Shown piece after piece: positions 34,719-46,299 of a DNA stretch of 64,000 bases. Location: positions 26,040,001 through 26,104,000 of the forward strand of contig CM114273.1 in the NCBI GenBank assembly GCA_050084515.1, given 5' to 3'. The position numbers and the translations under genes are program-made. This DNA is from Blasia pusilla. Lineage: Eukaryota; Marchantiophyta; Marchantiopsida; Blasiales. Position 1 is the stretch's first letter. The number at the start of each line of letters is the position of its first letter. The notes beneath the pieces were generated by a model that searched no databases, was not told the DNA's origin, and saw only the letters and a program-made list of their open reading frames with translations.

Positions 34719-34960
34719 CTATATCCGGAATGGACAACGCTCCACATCGGCTCTCGTCAAGCCCAATCCTCTGAATGTCGCTTTCCTCAACATTAGGGGT
34801 TGCGCTCCTGAATCCAACAAGATGCGCTGCGGACTAAAAGCTCTACCTCTTGGACTCACCAACAAGAAGACCTCTCCATGTTTATCCAGCAACACAACAT
34901 CAGGAGAAGCCATGACACACTGTATCGCGGGTCTAGCGGGCATCTCCGCCATCCTAGCAG
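34719..34960 (-). pseudogene. Gypsy B aspartic protease
   Basis: VVLLDKHGEVFLLVSPRGR leads into LLDSGAQPLMLRKATFRGLGL. DSGA is the retropepsin catalytic motif. The start MAEMPARPAIQCVM matches gypsy A MPVRPAIERAVV. It would process the Gag-Pol polyprotein. The segment is open but isolated from its neighbours by frameshifts. Confidence 0.8.
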
Positions 34961-35261
34961 TCGCAGCCTATCATGAATCTGACGTGGATAGCCCGAGCAT
35001 AGGCTCCAAGGGCAGGTCCATGACCTCCTCTGCAATCACCTCTGAATGTGATGCAAGAACTCCAACTCCACGCTCACATAGCGTAGCAGCCAGCCAGAAA
35101 ACCTTGGCGGGCGTACGTCCCAACGACATAACATCAGAAGTAGAAAATAAAGGAGCGTGGTACACAATAGTGGCCGCTCCCAACAACGTGCTTGACACAT
35201 GCTCCTCTTGAGCATTAGCAATAGGAGTCGTCACACTTGCTTCTCCCATCGGCCTCCATGC

Positions 35262-37060
35262 CTACACACCAACAACATCACCAACTCTCAGAGAACTGTG
35301 ACTAGGACCCATCGATGGGGTCCTTATCGCCTCGGACAATGTGAAAGACTGAGGAAGCGTGGTTTGTTTCTTGGCTTCCCCTTGTTGTGGATCCAACTCT
35401 GCGGCCGCTCCACGCGTAATAAATGTGGCGGCCTCCATCTGGGCAATCCCGCACATCCAACCAGGATCCTCCGTATCTCTGGCTGCTCCATATGACATCG
35501 ATGCCACGGCTCCGGCATCATGTAACCTCAATGCCATAACGGCAATCTGATGTTGTAGCTGATATATCTGAGCAGCCATCCCAACCTCACGCTCGGCGTC
35601 TCCCTGAACGGGTCTAGGTGGTGGGACTCTACCTCCTCCACGGGTAACTCCACTACCCCCTCGGGCGAATCCAACTCCTCGTCCCCCAACAAGACCACCT
35701 TGTGCACGACCTCTAGGCCCACCCGGACGGGAAACTCGCTCTGGTGCCCTCTCCGGCCCTCGCTTTGGACGTAACTCAAGGTGTAACCTAAAACATCTGG
35801 CGCATGTGTGACCGTACCTCTGACAATAGTCACACTGATAACCTCCCGGATCAGCACCATCTCCTCCTCCATGTTGAGGCACGCGTCCATGACCCTGACA
35901 GGTGCAATCGCGTTGGTGATGGGCTCCACGACATGCCCAACAAATAATACATGGTGGCTGCGTTGCATATGATGGCGTAGATCTCTGTGTCACAAGCTCT
36001 CAATAACCTTCATGTGCTCGTGGTGCCACAATCCTCTCTCAAAATCCAAATTGTTGCACTGGTGGTGCAGATACTCGTGGTTGCTCTCGCCCAGAACTCA
36101 TGGTGGCTACGCTCTCTTCCCCCATGTTGCGCTCAATGTTCTTGACGATCCTAAAAACATCTCTCAACAAGGGTGAGGTGTTCATAAGAGGCATCCCCTC
36201 TCGTACCCATGTTTGCAGGGTTAAATCCAATATTGCGTACCATGACTGGATAGCCTAGGCCTATGTCACCCCTTGAGTGATGTTAATCAACTTTCGCAAG
36301 AAAGTGTAGGACTCACGCAAATTCTCACCCCGGCGCCCTTGGAAGTCGTGGATGCTTCCCAACTTCTCCGTCCATACCCCCTAGTAGCTCGTCCTCAACT
36401 CTGCAAAGAACTCAACCACGAGGTTGAACCTAGGATGGACCCGAATGGATGGTGCAACTGCTCCAGTGCAAGTCACCCCTCCTAACACATCACTTGCGGA
36501 AGAGGAAGAGGCCTCTCATGACTCCTCCTCCTCCTTGGGAAATGGCTTAGTCCATGATACATAATGCGGATCATAGTAGAGTCGCCATGCCTTAATCTCA
36601 CAGGCATATATGTGGGAAAACTCATGGTAATCATCCATGGGTGCCCCCTCCAAATGCTAGAACATGCCGTTCCATGCTTTAAACGGGTTGAACTCTCTGG
36701 AGTTCCTAGCCCACTTTGAGCCATACCAACTCCTAAAATCCGCAATGAAGTCGTGTAACTATATAGTGCCTACAACATCCAAAAACCTACGCGGTCCTCT
36801 ACCCCGGTCATCCATCTCGTACACCCAACTGGTAGGACCACTCAATGTGTATTGCGAATCACTAACACACTCCTTGACACTCTCCCCCTCGTTTGAAGAT
36901 GACACAGAGGGAGATCGAAGTGGTCTCTCACGTGGAGACCCTTGAAACCTCGCACCACTCTGGGTAAACCCTCCAGAGCTACTCTCAGGTCCACTACCTT
37001 ACCTCTCAAAATCCTGAACGGACGCCGCGATGACCCTCGTGCCCCTCTCACATGATCGCT
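35262..37060 (-). pseudogene. Gypsy B gag (capsid-nucleocapsid)
   Basis: The N-terminal part near 36750-37000 reads GGFTQSG..., homologous to gypsy C gag at 54918-55199. The capsid-like region around 36040-36700 is broken into several frames (one reading DVFRIVKNIERNMGEESVA). The frame 35262-35993 holds the nucleocapsid: a variant knuckle CWACRGAHHQRDC, a perfect CCHC knuckle CDYCQRYGHTCARC, then an Arg/Gly/Pro-rich RNA-binding tract (RGRAQGGLVGGRGVGFARGG). It ends LPQSFTLSEAIRTPSM, a block also present in gypsy A. Gag would package element RNA. Confidence 0.8.
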
Positions 37061-38436
37061 CTCAATCTCGAGAGTAATCCCTTAATCATTCAAACTAAAC
37101 ATGCAGCACTCAATCTATACTCTCTCACTGAGACGTTTGCTATGCGGCAGCAAGCGGCGTGGTGTGGCAAATCAAATGATCTATCGTCTTATCGACAAAC
37201 CATCCTCAACTCTGGACATCCTACATAGTTCTATGTCCTCTAAACCCATACATCATCGATGCTCTCAGCATTAGCACGAAACCCAATATCCCAAATAACT
37301 TCCCAATACCCGGAAATCCCTAACACGTACAGGGAAAAAGACTAGACTGGGTAACATGACAATAAATGTTGATGTCGCTCCTCAGCAATTGTAAACCTTG
37401 ATCCCAACTCAGTCATAAAGACAACTCCTCCAAATAGCACGTCGTACTCCCATGATGCTGACGATGCTCAAATCTTCTCGATGTGCGGTGTAGGTCCAGC
37501 GGTCCGATGTGGCACTCGCCACACAAAACGGCTATAAATGGCACGGCACTCGAGAATGGGGTGCGGCACGCGGCGGCATACCCTCCTCAGTCGACAAAAC
37601 ACAATATGCTCCTAGTGATGGTGCGGCTCTATGATCGAGACGGTACGGTGCGGCCACGAGCGGCACGACGCAGCAATTGGCGGTGAATTGCGGCTACGTG
37701 CGTCACGCTATGGTACTCGATCATCGTCGGGCGGCTACCAATCACAACATAGCAAAGTGGAAAAGAAACTACGATCCCAAGAATCCAAAAAGATCACATT
37801 TTTGAAGTCGCAAGTTAACGAGTGGTGATGAATCATACAAACTCACCAAGTATGGCAACGGCCGCCCTACTTGGCCATTGGTGAGTGGTCATTGTCTTGA
37901 ACAACAATGACGGCAGCGGAAACTGATAGCGGCGTCGACGGAAATAGTAGTGGCAATCGGCGGCGGCGACAAATGGCAGCGGCAACAACTCACGTACGCC
38001 GCTACTCGTGGCGGCAAAAGCAGCAATTGATAGTGGCAATGGCAATAAATGGTAGTGACGGCTATGGTGCAGACGGTGATGGTGACGATAACAACACCGC
38101 CAATGGCGGCGTTGTTATCAACGGCGGCGACTGATTTAGGGTTTAGAAATTTTTTACCCTAAAAATTGGCAGTTTGCAAAATTAGCCATAACTTTTTGCT
38201 TGCAGCTCCAAATTGTGCACCGTCTATTACAAAGCGTGCATAGCTTCACGATCTACGATGACATAAAAAAATATTTTGAATCAAATATTCCAATAAAAAC
38301 TGACAGGGACTGTTGTAAATCCCAATGTCTCTTTCTCCTACACAAAATTTGGCAGCACTTCTGCGTTGATTTCTCCCAACAAAAATGTAAAACCTATGAA
38401 AACCCAAATCAGAAAGCTTTATGGTGTTCCTGAGAG
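37061..38436. other. Probable gypsy B leader and GGC-rich flank
   Basis: No gene is recognised. Composition stays GC-rich and similar to gypsy B to about 38.1 kb. 37850-38130 is full of GGC/GCA/GAT trinucleotide words (a degenerate simple-sequence tract). No LTR pair or primer-binding site could be identified. Confidence 0.4.
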
Positions 38437-38472
38437 CACCAATATGGGGCAACCCGCCCCATATTGGTGGAG

Positions 38473-38522
<50 letters not shown>
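38437..38522. repeat. 14-bp hairpin followed by (TC)n microsatellite
   Basis: CACCAATATGGGGC (38437-38450) pairs perfectly with 38456-38469 across a 5-nt loop. A pure TC run of about 47 bp (38476-38522) follows after six bases. The minus-strand Arg-Glu frames over it are artefacts of the microsatellite. Confidence 0.9.
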
Positions 38523-38525
<3 letters not shown>

Positions 38526-39098
38526 CCTCCCCAAGAGGTTAGTTGAACTAACATAATATTCTCTCAAAGAGGTGTTTGGTTCAACTCCCTCTTGGACAAT
38601 GGAGGGTAGTCTCAACTCCAAGGCAATGACGTCCTCTATTTAGGGTATGGATGATCCATGTTTGATAGAGAGTACGACTTGTGTGCCTTTTATATGTATG
38701 TGACTTGACTATGCTCCTAGGTCAAAAATTTGAAAAAAATTATAAGCCTTCATAGAAAAACCAAATTTTCCTTGTGGAAATCCAAGATTCCCAAAAAGAC
38801 ATGTTTGAAATCTAGATGTGAAGATGCTTATTAATTGTGATATTGATAAGCCCAAAGGGGTCCCATAGGCAAGACAAGATACTTGTGGACTAGAAATCAA
38901 ATTCTCAGTTCTCTTATTTATGTGTCCCTCCATAGGAGCAAATACACGACATTAATACAAAGAAGATAAGGAAATCCATTAGGAGTTCAAATATAGCAGG
39001 GTTGTACACAGATAATGTTTGTTTTCACGGACCTATGTTCGTCATAGGGATAGACATGATTGTATGGGCTTGAGTACACGCAGCCCGCATATGATCAT
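38523..39098. other. Intergenic, no gene recognised
   Basis: AT-rich sequence with no recognisable coding or repeat structure apart from the flanking microsatellite and foldback. Confidence 0.5.
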
Positions 39099-39316
39099 GA
39101 GTACATGCGGCCCGCACTTGAGCCCGTCATGTAGACCCGGGCTGGCCAAGCTCGCACCCGTTTTGTGGCCTGCGATAGGCCTGCAACCAAGGCTCGGTCC
39201 CCATTGGCTGGGCTTAGGCCCGTGTAGGGCCTGCAAGCCACAAAATGGGTGTGGGCTTATCCAACCCGGATCTACACGATAGGCTTGGCAGGCTCAGATG
39301 CGGGCCGCAAGTACTC
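39099..39316. repeat. GC-rich foldback (large imperfect palindrome)
   Basis: The outer arms GAGTACATGCGGCCCGCA (from 39099) and the complement of TGCGGGCCGCAAGTACTC (to 39316) pair. So do TGAGCCCGTCATGTAGACCC with the complement of the CGGATCTACACGATAGGC region, and the inner blocks TTTTGTGGCCTGCGATAGG with CCTGCAAGCCACAAAA. The whole 218-bp block is far more GC-rich than its flanks. It is either a MITE-like foldback element or an inverted duplication that could yield double-stranded RNA. Confidence 0.75.
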
Positions 39317-42009
39317 GAGCAATATGTCTGCTTCTCTGCAACCTTGAATAGGGGAGACTTCTAGAATTCAAGAATTCTCAAGACTATACTTGATCTCAAC
39401 CTTGAATAAAAGAAGAACCCTTCAAATTGTAACTTTGCCATCTAGAGAAATGATATCAACTATTAAAAAAATGTCTAATAATAACATTTCCCACTTGAAT
39501 ACCCGCCCTTCAACAACCAACAAAAACTTCTAAACAATAAAGGCATGAATAATATAATTCAACTTAAACCGCCATTTTAGTTTGGAATGTAAACCGATGA
39601 GTTACAAACAATTACACTTAGCAAGACGCACAATTAAAAACAGAGTGGAGTCTTAAATGGAAGTTTTAGATCCGATAGATTATGGGCTAAATTTGTAACT
39701 CCCAAAATGTTCAAACCACACAATTCAATCATAAATGGACCTTCAAATTATTTTTTTATTTTCTTTGGATTTTTTTTTTAACAATAACATATGATTTTTG
39801 CAAAACAACATAGAGGAATAATTGACTTACATGAATAAGTATATCCACTTTATTATAAAAGAAACCTCATAAGAGGACATGAATCGATAAATATCTTTCG
39901 TAAACTTTTTTTTATATTTGACAATTACATTGAATAAGATAGTTTATCTTTTGAACTAATATAATCAGGATTTAAGATGATTCATCATTTTTAAAGATTA
40001 GTCATAGAAGCTAATTTATATTAGCTTACGCTAATCCCTACGGTAGGGGAGTAAAGTTACCACCTGGTAAATTCCGCTCATTCCTATTCAAAGTCAAAGC
40101 GCTGTAACAGTCTGGGAGGTAATCCGGGTGAGTTGGACACTGATTACCGCGTGAATATGTTTAGGATGATACTGTCTGTATAGATTAGCTACGGTATTTC
40201 CGTTAACGTGACGCCTGGCGTACACGTGTCAATGGGAGCACGTTTGGAGACGGACGGTCTCGCTGACTTTAACCGGGTACGACTGAACACATGTCCAATC
40301 CTCTTTGGAGCTTTGGAGGCGTCGCAGCTTACGCTGGAACGTGTGGGGCCACACCAAAGAGCTGTAAGGAGGGACTCGCGAGGAGAGGAGGTGGTGGACT
40401 CAGAGTCGCAAAATCTAAGTAAGACGCTGTAATCATCCTTAGAGGGTCCTGACTCGTTAGTGATATAATAACTAAATTGGCATTCGTATTTCATCATAAA
40501 TGGTTCGGGGTTTAAAAGTGGGTAGTTTAAAAGCGGCACATCTATGACAGGTGTGAACGCTAAAAGCCCAGTTCCACAACGAATCCACATGGGTCAATCA
40601 ATGACTATCTGCCTATCTTTTAGGGATATTTTACGGGACCACGCGAAAATGCCGTTGAGGTGGCGGTCAACCCTTCCAAGTTTTGTTTAAATTCCTCCAT
40701 TTGAAAAAATGTTTCAAGAAATTTTTCTTTATTCAAATAGTGCCATAATCGAGTCCGATTAGTATCTAATTACCCCTATCATATTGAGATATATGTTTTT
40801 GTTTGATATGGTATGTTTTGAGTCATTTTGTTATTGGGATGTTGCTACCTTTTGTTGAGGTTTGTTATTGTAGTAAAGTGGATTCGGTAATACTTAAAGG
40901 GACTCAACTTGATTTGTGGCATAGTTGGTAAGCCGTATGGTTTCCAATAGCGCCGGTTTCTCATTCTATCACCTCATATTTAGTGTGTGGGGGCAATTAC
41001 AAGAGTTCAAGTCAGCGGTTTTAAGAATAAGTGGTTTTAGGGATATCATATACCCATCCGCTTTTCAAGAATGGAATGAACTTGCAAAAGGGAACTTACG
41101 ATTGTTAACCAAAGAATTCTCCCATTTCTTCCTCATAAGCAAAATGAGGAATATTTTTGAATTATAGTTATACATTCAACCATCCAGAATCAAATCCCGT
41201 TATCCACTTATTTAATAACAAGTTTAGGTGTCTAGTTTTGTAACTTAGTTCTAGATCTAACTTGTAGAAATAAATTGGCACCATTGTAGATCATGTGGGG
41301 ATTTTTGATGAACTTGGGCCTTGTTTCTTTGCTATCGGTGGGGAATTTTCCAGCCATTTCCTCTTTTTTTTGTTTTGATATCTCACATATGAAGTTCCCC
41401 TCTTGACTTAGAAAATTGGAACCATTTCTTTGAAGTTGTAAAAGGATTATTTTTTATTAGGTACTCACTGGCCACTTTCATCAACTTATTTTTTGTTGGA
41501 AGATTTGTAGGGACAAGATGCCGGAAAAAATTTTCATGCATCTTGCCCCTTTAACTCATAGTCTTCTCCTCTTGAGTTGAAATGACTCAATCTACCTCAC
41601 TCATATGGGTGTTGAACAACAATCTACTAGACAACCAATTCACTAAGGAGTGGCATTTCATAGGCAATCCAACCCAAACCAAGTCCTTTGAGGGAATATA
41701 AGATGCTTTCCAACTTATTCAAAAAGTAAATGAATGTATGCGACACAGTCATAATTCAATCAACTCAATGATATGTGACCATCAAAAAATATAATGTGAG
41801 CAAAGTACAGGTAATAAGTGCATTCCAAGGCTATCAAGACTTTTTTCCCCATATAGTTGGGATCTTGTGTCAAGATAGTAAATGTAAGCAAAGATGTTAA
41901 GGAAGATTTCCAACATTTTAGTGCATAGAAAACTTACCATATGGGTTGGGATATTTGGCTATTTTTTGTATGATCAATAGCTGAATATCTCAACCCATTT
42001 TTTTTTTGT
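39317..42009. other. AT-rich intergenic DNA with a short GC-richer block
   Basis: 40130-40590 is GC-richer and holds a minus-strand frame of 133 codons (40189-40590) with no domain. It contains an ACACGTGT palindrome (G-box-like) near 40221, so it might be a promoter or an exon of an unmodelled gene. The rest shows no gene. A 22-bp imperfect hairpin is at 41942-41997. Confidence 0.4.
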
Positions 42010-42565
42010 AGAAAATAGCAATCACAAGGTTTGAAATCAAATCTCGTATAACTTGAGAGCGAGATTTCCCCTTCATTTTGGCTCATTTGGAGTTATATAG
42101 AGAAACTTACTATCTCAAGTTTTTTTTTTTTAGGATTACAATTGAATTTCCACTTTGGGCAATGGATCATGAACCCCTACAGCAAGCGGATAACCAAGGA
42201 GCTAACTTGAGTGCATAGGTCACCGTGGAGAGAGCTTTGGAGAGGGAAGGAGGTTTACTCAAAGAGTGGAAGTTTTTTACCTCATTCTCTCTTTGTAGGA
42301 ACTTTTTGCATAAGGTGACAGAGTTATGGTCCTCCTTGCCTTGTGAGTAGCCCAAGCCTCTCATTAGGAGAGTGGGTTTGGTTGGCATGAGAGAGATATG
42401 GAGTTTTTATGAGAGATTTTGAGTGATCTTGATTTAATTGGAGATATTTTGATACACAAGCATCTCGATGTTTAGATGTTATGAGTGAGTATGGTATATT
42501 GTGTGTTTGTGCTTATAGTTGGTGATAATGACCTCTATTGTGTTGCGATGTGTATGCGTACAACA
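42010..42565 (+). repeat. LTR-like dispersed repeat R2
   Basis: Collinear with R1 (CTCATTCTCTCTTTG, CTCATTAGGAGAG, GGTTGGCATGAGAGAG) and ending TTGCGATGTGTATGCGTACAACA. It is immediately followed by R6 in the opposite orientation. Confidence 0.6.
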
Positions 42566-42570
42566 AAGGG

Positions 42571-42870
42571 CAAGTGAAGGCCATCTCCCTCACCTTTATA
42601 CCCCTGGGAAGAGCATAAAGAGCTATTCGCCCAAAAAAACCCTAAAAATGATAACTTGCGCATACAAGTTACCAAGTTGACTCGGTCAATGCATCATATG
42701 GCATGAAATATAAAATTAGGCTAATTAACCTAAATTTTGTTTGGACAAAACCTAATTTTCACCAACCTCATCCAACACCTCAAGAAAAAGTTATGCTTGA
42801 ATAACTTGCTGACCCTCTACGTCGTCGTCATAGTAAAACTCTACCTTCGGCTAACTAAGATGTGACAGAA
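42571..42870 (-). repeat. LTR-like dispersed repeat R6
   Basis: The complement matches the left part of R4: GACGTAGAGGGTCAGC, GCATAACTTTTTCTTGAGG, GTTACC and the CTCTTCCCA region. It is truncated at R2, giving a head-to-head junction of two related LTR-like repeats. Confidence 0.5.
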
Positions 42871-44756
42871 GTTCTTGATTTTTTTAGGAAGTTATGATAT
42901 AGGTTGAGGAAACTTGTGTGTACATGCCATCTTCTTGGTGATATGAACCAAGTCCTCTTGAAAGGCAAAACTCCTTAACGTCAAATCACATTGTGGTAGC
43001 TAACTCACAATTCTTAGCTTCTCCCATTCAACACTTAGAAATATTTAGCTTCTTGCTTTTATATAGCCATAGAATCACATAGATTGATTTCCTCAAAGCT
43101 AAGCTAAGCTAACCTAAGAAGCTAACTAACTAAGAATTATAATAAATACTTCACTTCCTCACATGTAAACATCCCACATGTTTACGAGGTCCCCAAGATG
43201 CATTACTTGTAGATCATTATTGAATTTGACTTAGGCACGTCACTAAATTTACTCATCATTTCATAGATGAGATCATGCCAAGGCAAAGTAATCTACCTCG
43301 CTCATACTAGGGGGAGCCCAAGCATTAGCCATGCGGGCATGTTCTGGTGCTTATCCAAATCCAATTACTCTCCTTAAATACGACTTGTACCTCCTCTTGA
43401 TATACATCTTAAGTAAATGGTCAATTAGTTATTGGCATGAACTACCAAAATTATAATATAAATCCTCCAACTATGCATTGAATATCCAAACCCATACATC
43501 AATTTATTGCAAGACTACCACATTCTAGTTACAACTGCTCTCAAACCAATCTTCATGTGGTCACAAGTTATAACTCGGTCATCTCCCTCTTCTAATTCAA
43601 GTGCTTTCAATTCCTTACCTCTGTTTGAAGTCATGTAAATTTTTCGCGAGCATATTTCAAATCAGCCTTTGAAATCTAAGCCACCTCCTTCTCATGGTAG
43701 CCCTTCCACTTGATGAAATACTCTAGCCATACTAATCCTTACTGCACTATGTCTCAAGATTATCTCCACTTCAAATTGTGGTTCATCTTGGATGATCACC
43801 CATTGGGATCTCAAAAATTTTCTTCACTCAAGAGGCACATTATATCGTGGCCCTCATAACCAAATGAGCGCCAAGCTGAACATCCGAAGTCTAGTGGGCT
43901 CACGTTAGTATGGTTTGCACTTTGGAGTTAGTGAAACAAGGGCGAGATGCAAGCGTGACGAGCGTTTTAAGTATTTCATGCATTTATGGTCGCGATGAAG
44001 AAAACCAAAACCAAACGGGGAACCTAGACTTAAGAGAAGTTGAGGCTTGGAAGGAGATGTGGCCAAGGGGTGAGAATCGGACTTGCATTGGGATGCGGCT
44101 AGTGTTAGGAGTTTCTGACTGTACTTTTGACCATAACTTTTAGTCCCAAGAAGCGTTTGGAACAACTAAGGAAGCGTTGGAAATATTATGCAGAGTCAGT
44201 TCCACCAAACCAAAGATATTGGAAAACACTTAAGCACAAGCTAAGATATGGGCCAAAACCGACTGTATGGGGAGTCGGGTTGAGGGCCAAAAAGAAGGGA
44301 CTGGTTGCTCTTCCCCAAAGGTAGGGGGACCTCGGTAATTCCCAGAAGTACTAGTAAGGGGGAAGATCTCCAAGGGTGCTTGGGACTCGAATCTCCCTTT
44401 GGGCGCCGCGGGGTGACTCAAGGGCAGGGAATGGATCGGGACTTTTGGCGTTGGGATTCGAAACCTGAACCAAGTCCAATAGAGCATATTTCGGAGGTCC
44501 CTATTGGATTCGAACTCACGACTAATATTAAGTATTAGTTGGGGTCTCATGGGACGTCCATTGGATAGTTGGGACCGCTAGGCACGCAACCGCCAGTTTA
44601 GATGCTTGGACTAACCAGAAAGTATGTCCCAAGTCTTGTAAGACTTGCATGTGTTGGGAACCTAGGAATGAGGAAAGGTTGAGCTTGATGAGGTGCCGAG
44701 TCGAGGACTTGATGGGTTGGAAGGCCACTTGACTGTAATTCGTCAGATAAGATGAA
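42871..44756. other. Unannotated, mostly AT-rich, GC-richer from 43.9 kb
   Basis: No domain is recognised. 43900-44750 has higher GC and a few frames of 65-140 codons on both strands without similarity I can name. It probably belongs to the same unknown element as the pseudogene at 44757-45871. Confidence 0.4.
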
Positions 44757-45871
44757 TTGAAGGCGCACTTGGATAATGCCATTGACCCACAAGTTTTGAA
44801 AGGAGAGTTCAAGAAGTCACGGTTGAAGTGGACGGAGCGTGCCATTGGAGAATTTGCAAGGAAAGTGGAAGAGAATGAGTGGAAAAAGGATTGGGCTTTT
44901 TTCAATGGCGTCCGAAAGTACAAAGACCTCCCCAAGAGGAAGAGGAAGTTAGTGAGCAAGGTATTTGTTCAGCTCAAAGTTGCGGAGTTGATGAAGGATA
45001 TGGAGGTTCAATATGGCGATGTGGATGAGGGGTCTTCCAGAAGAGATAAGAGACCAAGAGAAGAAGATAGTATAACCCCAGCGGCACACTTTAAACAAGC
45101 AAGAGTAGAAGCTTCATCGCCATGAGCATCATCACGCCATAATCAGCAAGGTGGATTGTCAAGGAGCCTTAGAGCCATACTATCTTCCTTGGATGATTAA
45201 AGAAGAAATCGTCGTGTTGAAGAAGATATACAAGACGAGAGTGGAGATGAAGGGCGAGTGCTGATGGGAGCGAAGCATAGACAAGATGGTTTGAATGACC
45301 TCTATCTAGGTTGTAGTACAAGCTTTGATGAGCCCGGGGAGAGTTTTGATCGCCATGTACATAGCAATGTTCCTCCCCGTACCTTTCATGGGGAGAGTGC
45401 TCCGGATAATAGCAAGGAAATGTCTCGTCTATCATAGTTGGAGAGTTTAATAACAAATTCCCAACGCTATGTTGATTAAGCCGCAGAATACAATGTTTTG
45501 AAGGGGAAGTAGGAACAACTATATGAGAAGAACTTTTAGAGGAGCACATCAGATTGAAGAGAGAGAGATGGAGAGGCTTTTGAACGAATATTTTGCTGGA
45601 GATGACCTCCATAGAAGGCAAAGAGTTGTAATGGTTGTGCACATAGAGCAATGAACGAAAGCATACGAGAACATCATGGCAAGATGACAACAAGAGATGG
45701 ATGAACTGTTGCAATGGAGAGCAAGGGGTAACATGGGAGAACTCACCCCCGAGACAACTCTACTAGAGGGTCATCTCGTGAAGGAGATTGATATGATCTT
45801 ATTTCAACCTATCAAGCAGTTGTGGCCTCCAGCTCTACACGTAGCATGGGACAATGTCGTAGATCCAAACC
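44757..45871 (+). pseudogene. Unknown transposon-like protein, broken
   Basis: The frame 44757-45125 encodes a highly charged, helical segment (ERAIGEFARKVEENEWKKDW, then KRKRKLVSKVFVQLKVAELM). Readable sense resumes after stops: EEDIQDESGDEGRVLMGAK, NVPPRTFHGESAPDNSKEM, MERLLNEYFAGDDLHRRQR, QQEMDELLQWRARGNMGELT and TLLEGHLVKEIDMILFQPI. It is cut off by the copia D LTR at 45872. The pattern of long sense stretches separated by single stops indicates a decayed gene of several hundred codons, perhaps the gag or ORF1 of an unrecognised element. Confidence 0.45.
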
Positions 45872-46200
45872 TGTGAGAAAACAAAAAGTGACAAAATCAC
45901 TGAAATCTTTACAAAACTTAGAGAGACAAAGTGGCCTAGTCCATCTGTGCGCTCACAGAAGAGCTTCGATGAAACCTGAACATGGAGATAACTCAACATA
46001 CGAGAATGCGCTACCGCTTCGGCTCCCGACTATTTCACTACTCGAGAAACTAGGGGTTTTTACCTATTTTTCTTTATTTCTATTAATAGAAAAAAATCCT
46101 GAGGGTTGCGCCTCCGGACCCCTACGACGCATCAAGATGCGGTATAGTGTTAGATAATCTAAGAGTGGATATTGAGGGGGGATGTCCATAAGAGTGGACA
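45872..46200 (-). repeat. 3' LTR of copia D
   Basis: On the minus strand it begins TGTCCACTCTTATGG after the polypurine tract TTGAGGGAGGA and ends TTTTCTCACA. It is homologous to 59772-60049. The LTR start forms a near-perfect 26-bp inverted repeat with the adjacent internal sequence (46162-46221). Confidence 0.85.
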
Positions 46201-46299
46201 TCCTCCCTCAATATCCACTCTAATGTGGACTACTATCTTGGACCCATGCCAAGACCATTCAGATGTCGGTGAAGCTGATCTCCGCTCAAAGCTTTCGTG

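Larger units (their letters stand above)
31306..37060 (-). mobile_element. Ty3/gypsy retrotransposon B encoding a cytosine DNA methyltransferase
   Basis: Read from right to left: gag with a CCHC knuckle, aspartic protease, a conserved linker domain, a C5 cytosine methyltransferase, reverse transcriptase (YIDD) and the start of RNase H. The element then breaks into an LTR-like fragment, and no integrase is present. It is strikingly more GC-rich than the surrounding copia DNA. No 5' LTR was identified on the right side, so both ends are incomplete. Several frameshifts make it non-autonomous. Gypsy A at 49-64 kb has the same domain order. Confidence 0.85.

Noticed and set aside
38409-38621. Arg-Glu repeat proteins
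   Set aside because: Produced entirely by the (TC)n/(GA)n microsatellite; the same applies at 3416-3676.
40189-40590. 133-codon minus-strand reading frame in a GC-richer block
   Set aside because: No recognised domain or splice evidence; kept only as part of the regional description.
44380-44525. Three tRNA/SINE B-box-like motifs (GTTCGAATC type, minus strand)
   Set aside because: No matching A box at the right distance and no tRNA-like stem pairing, so neither a tRNA gene nor a SINE can be supported.
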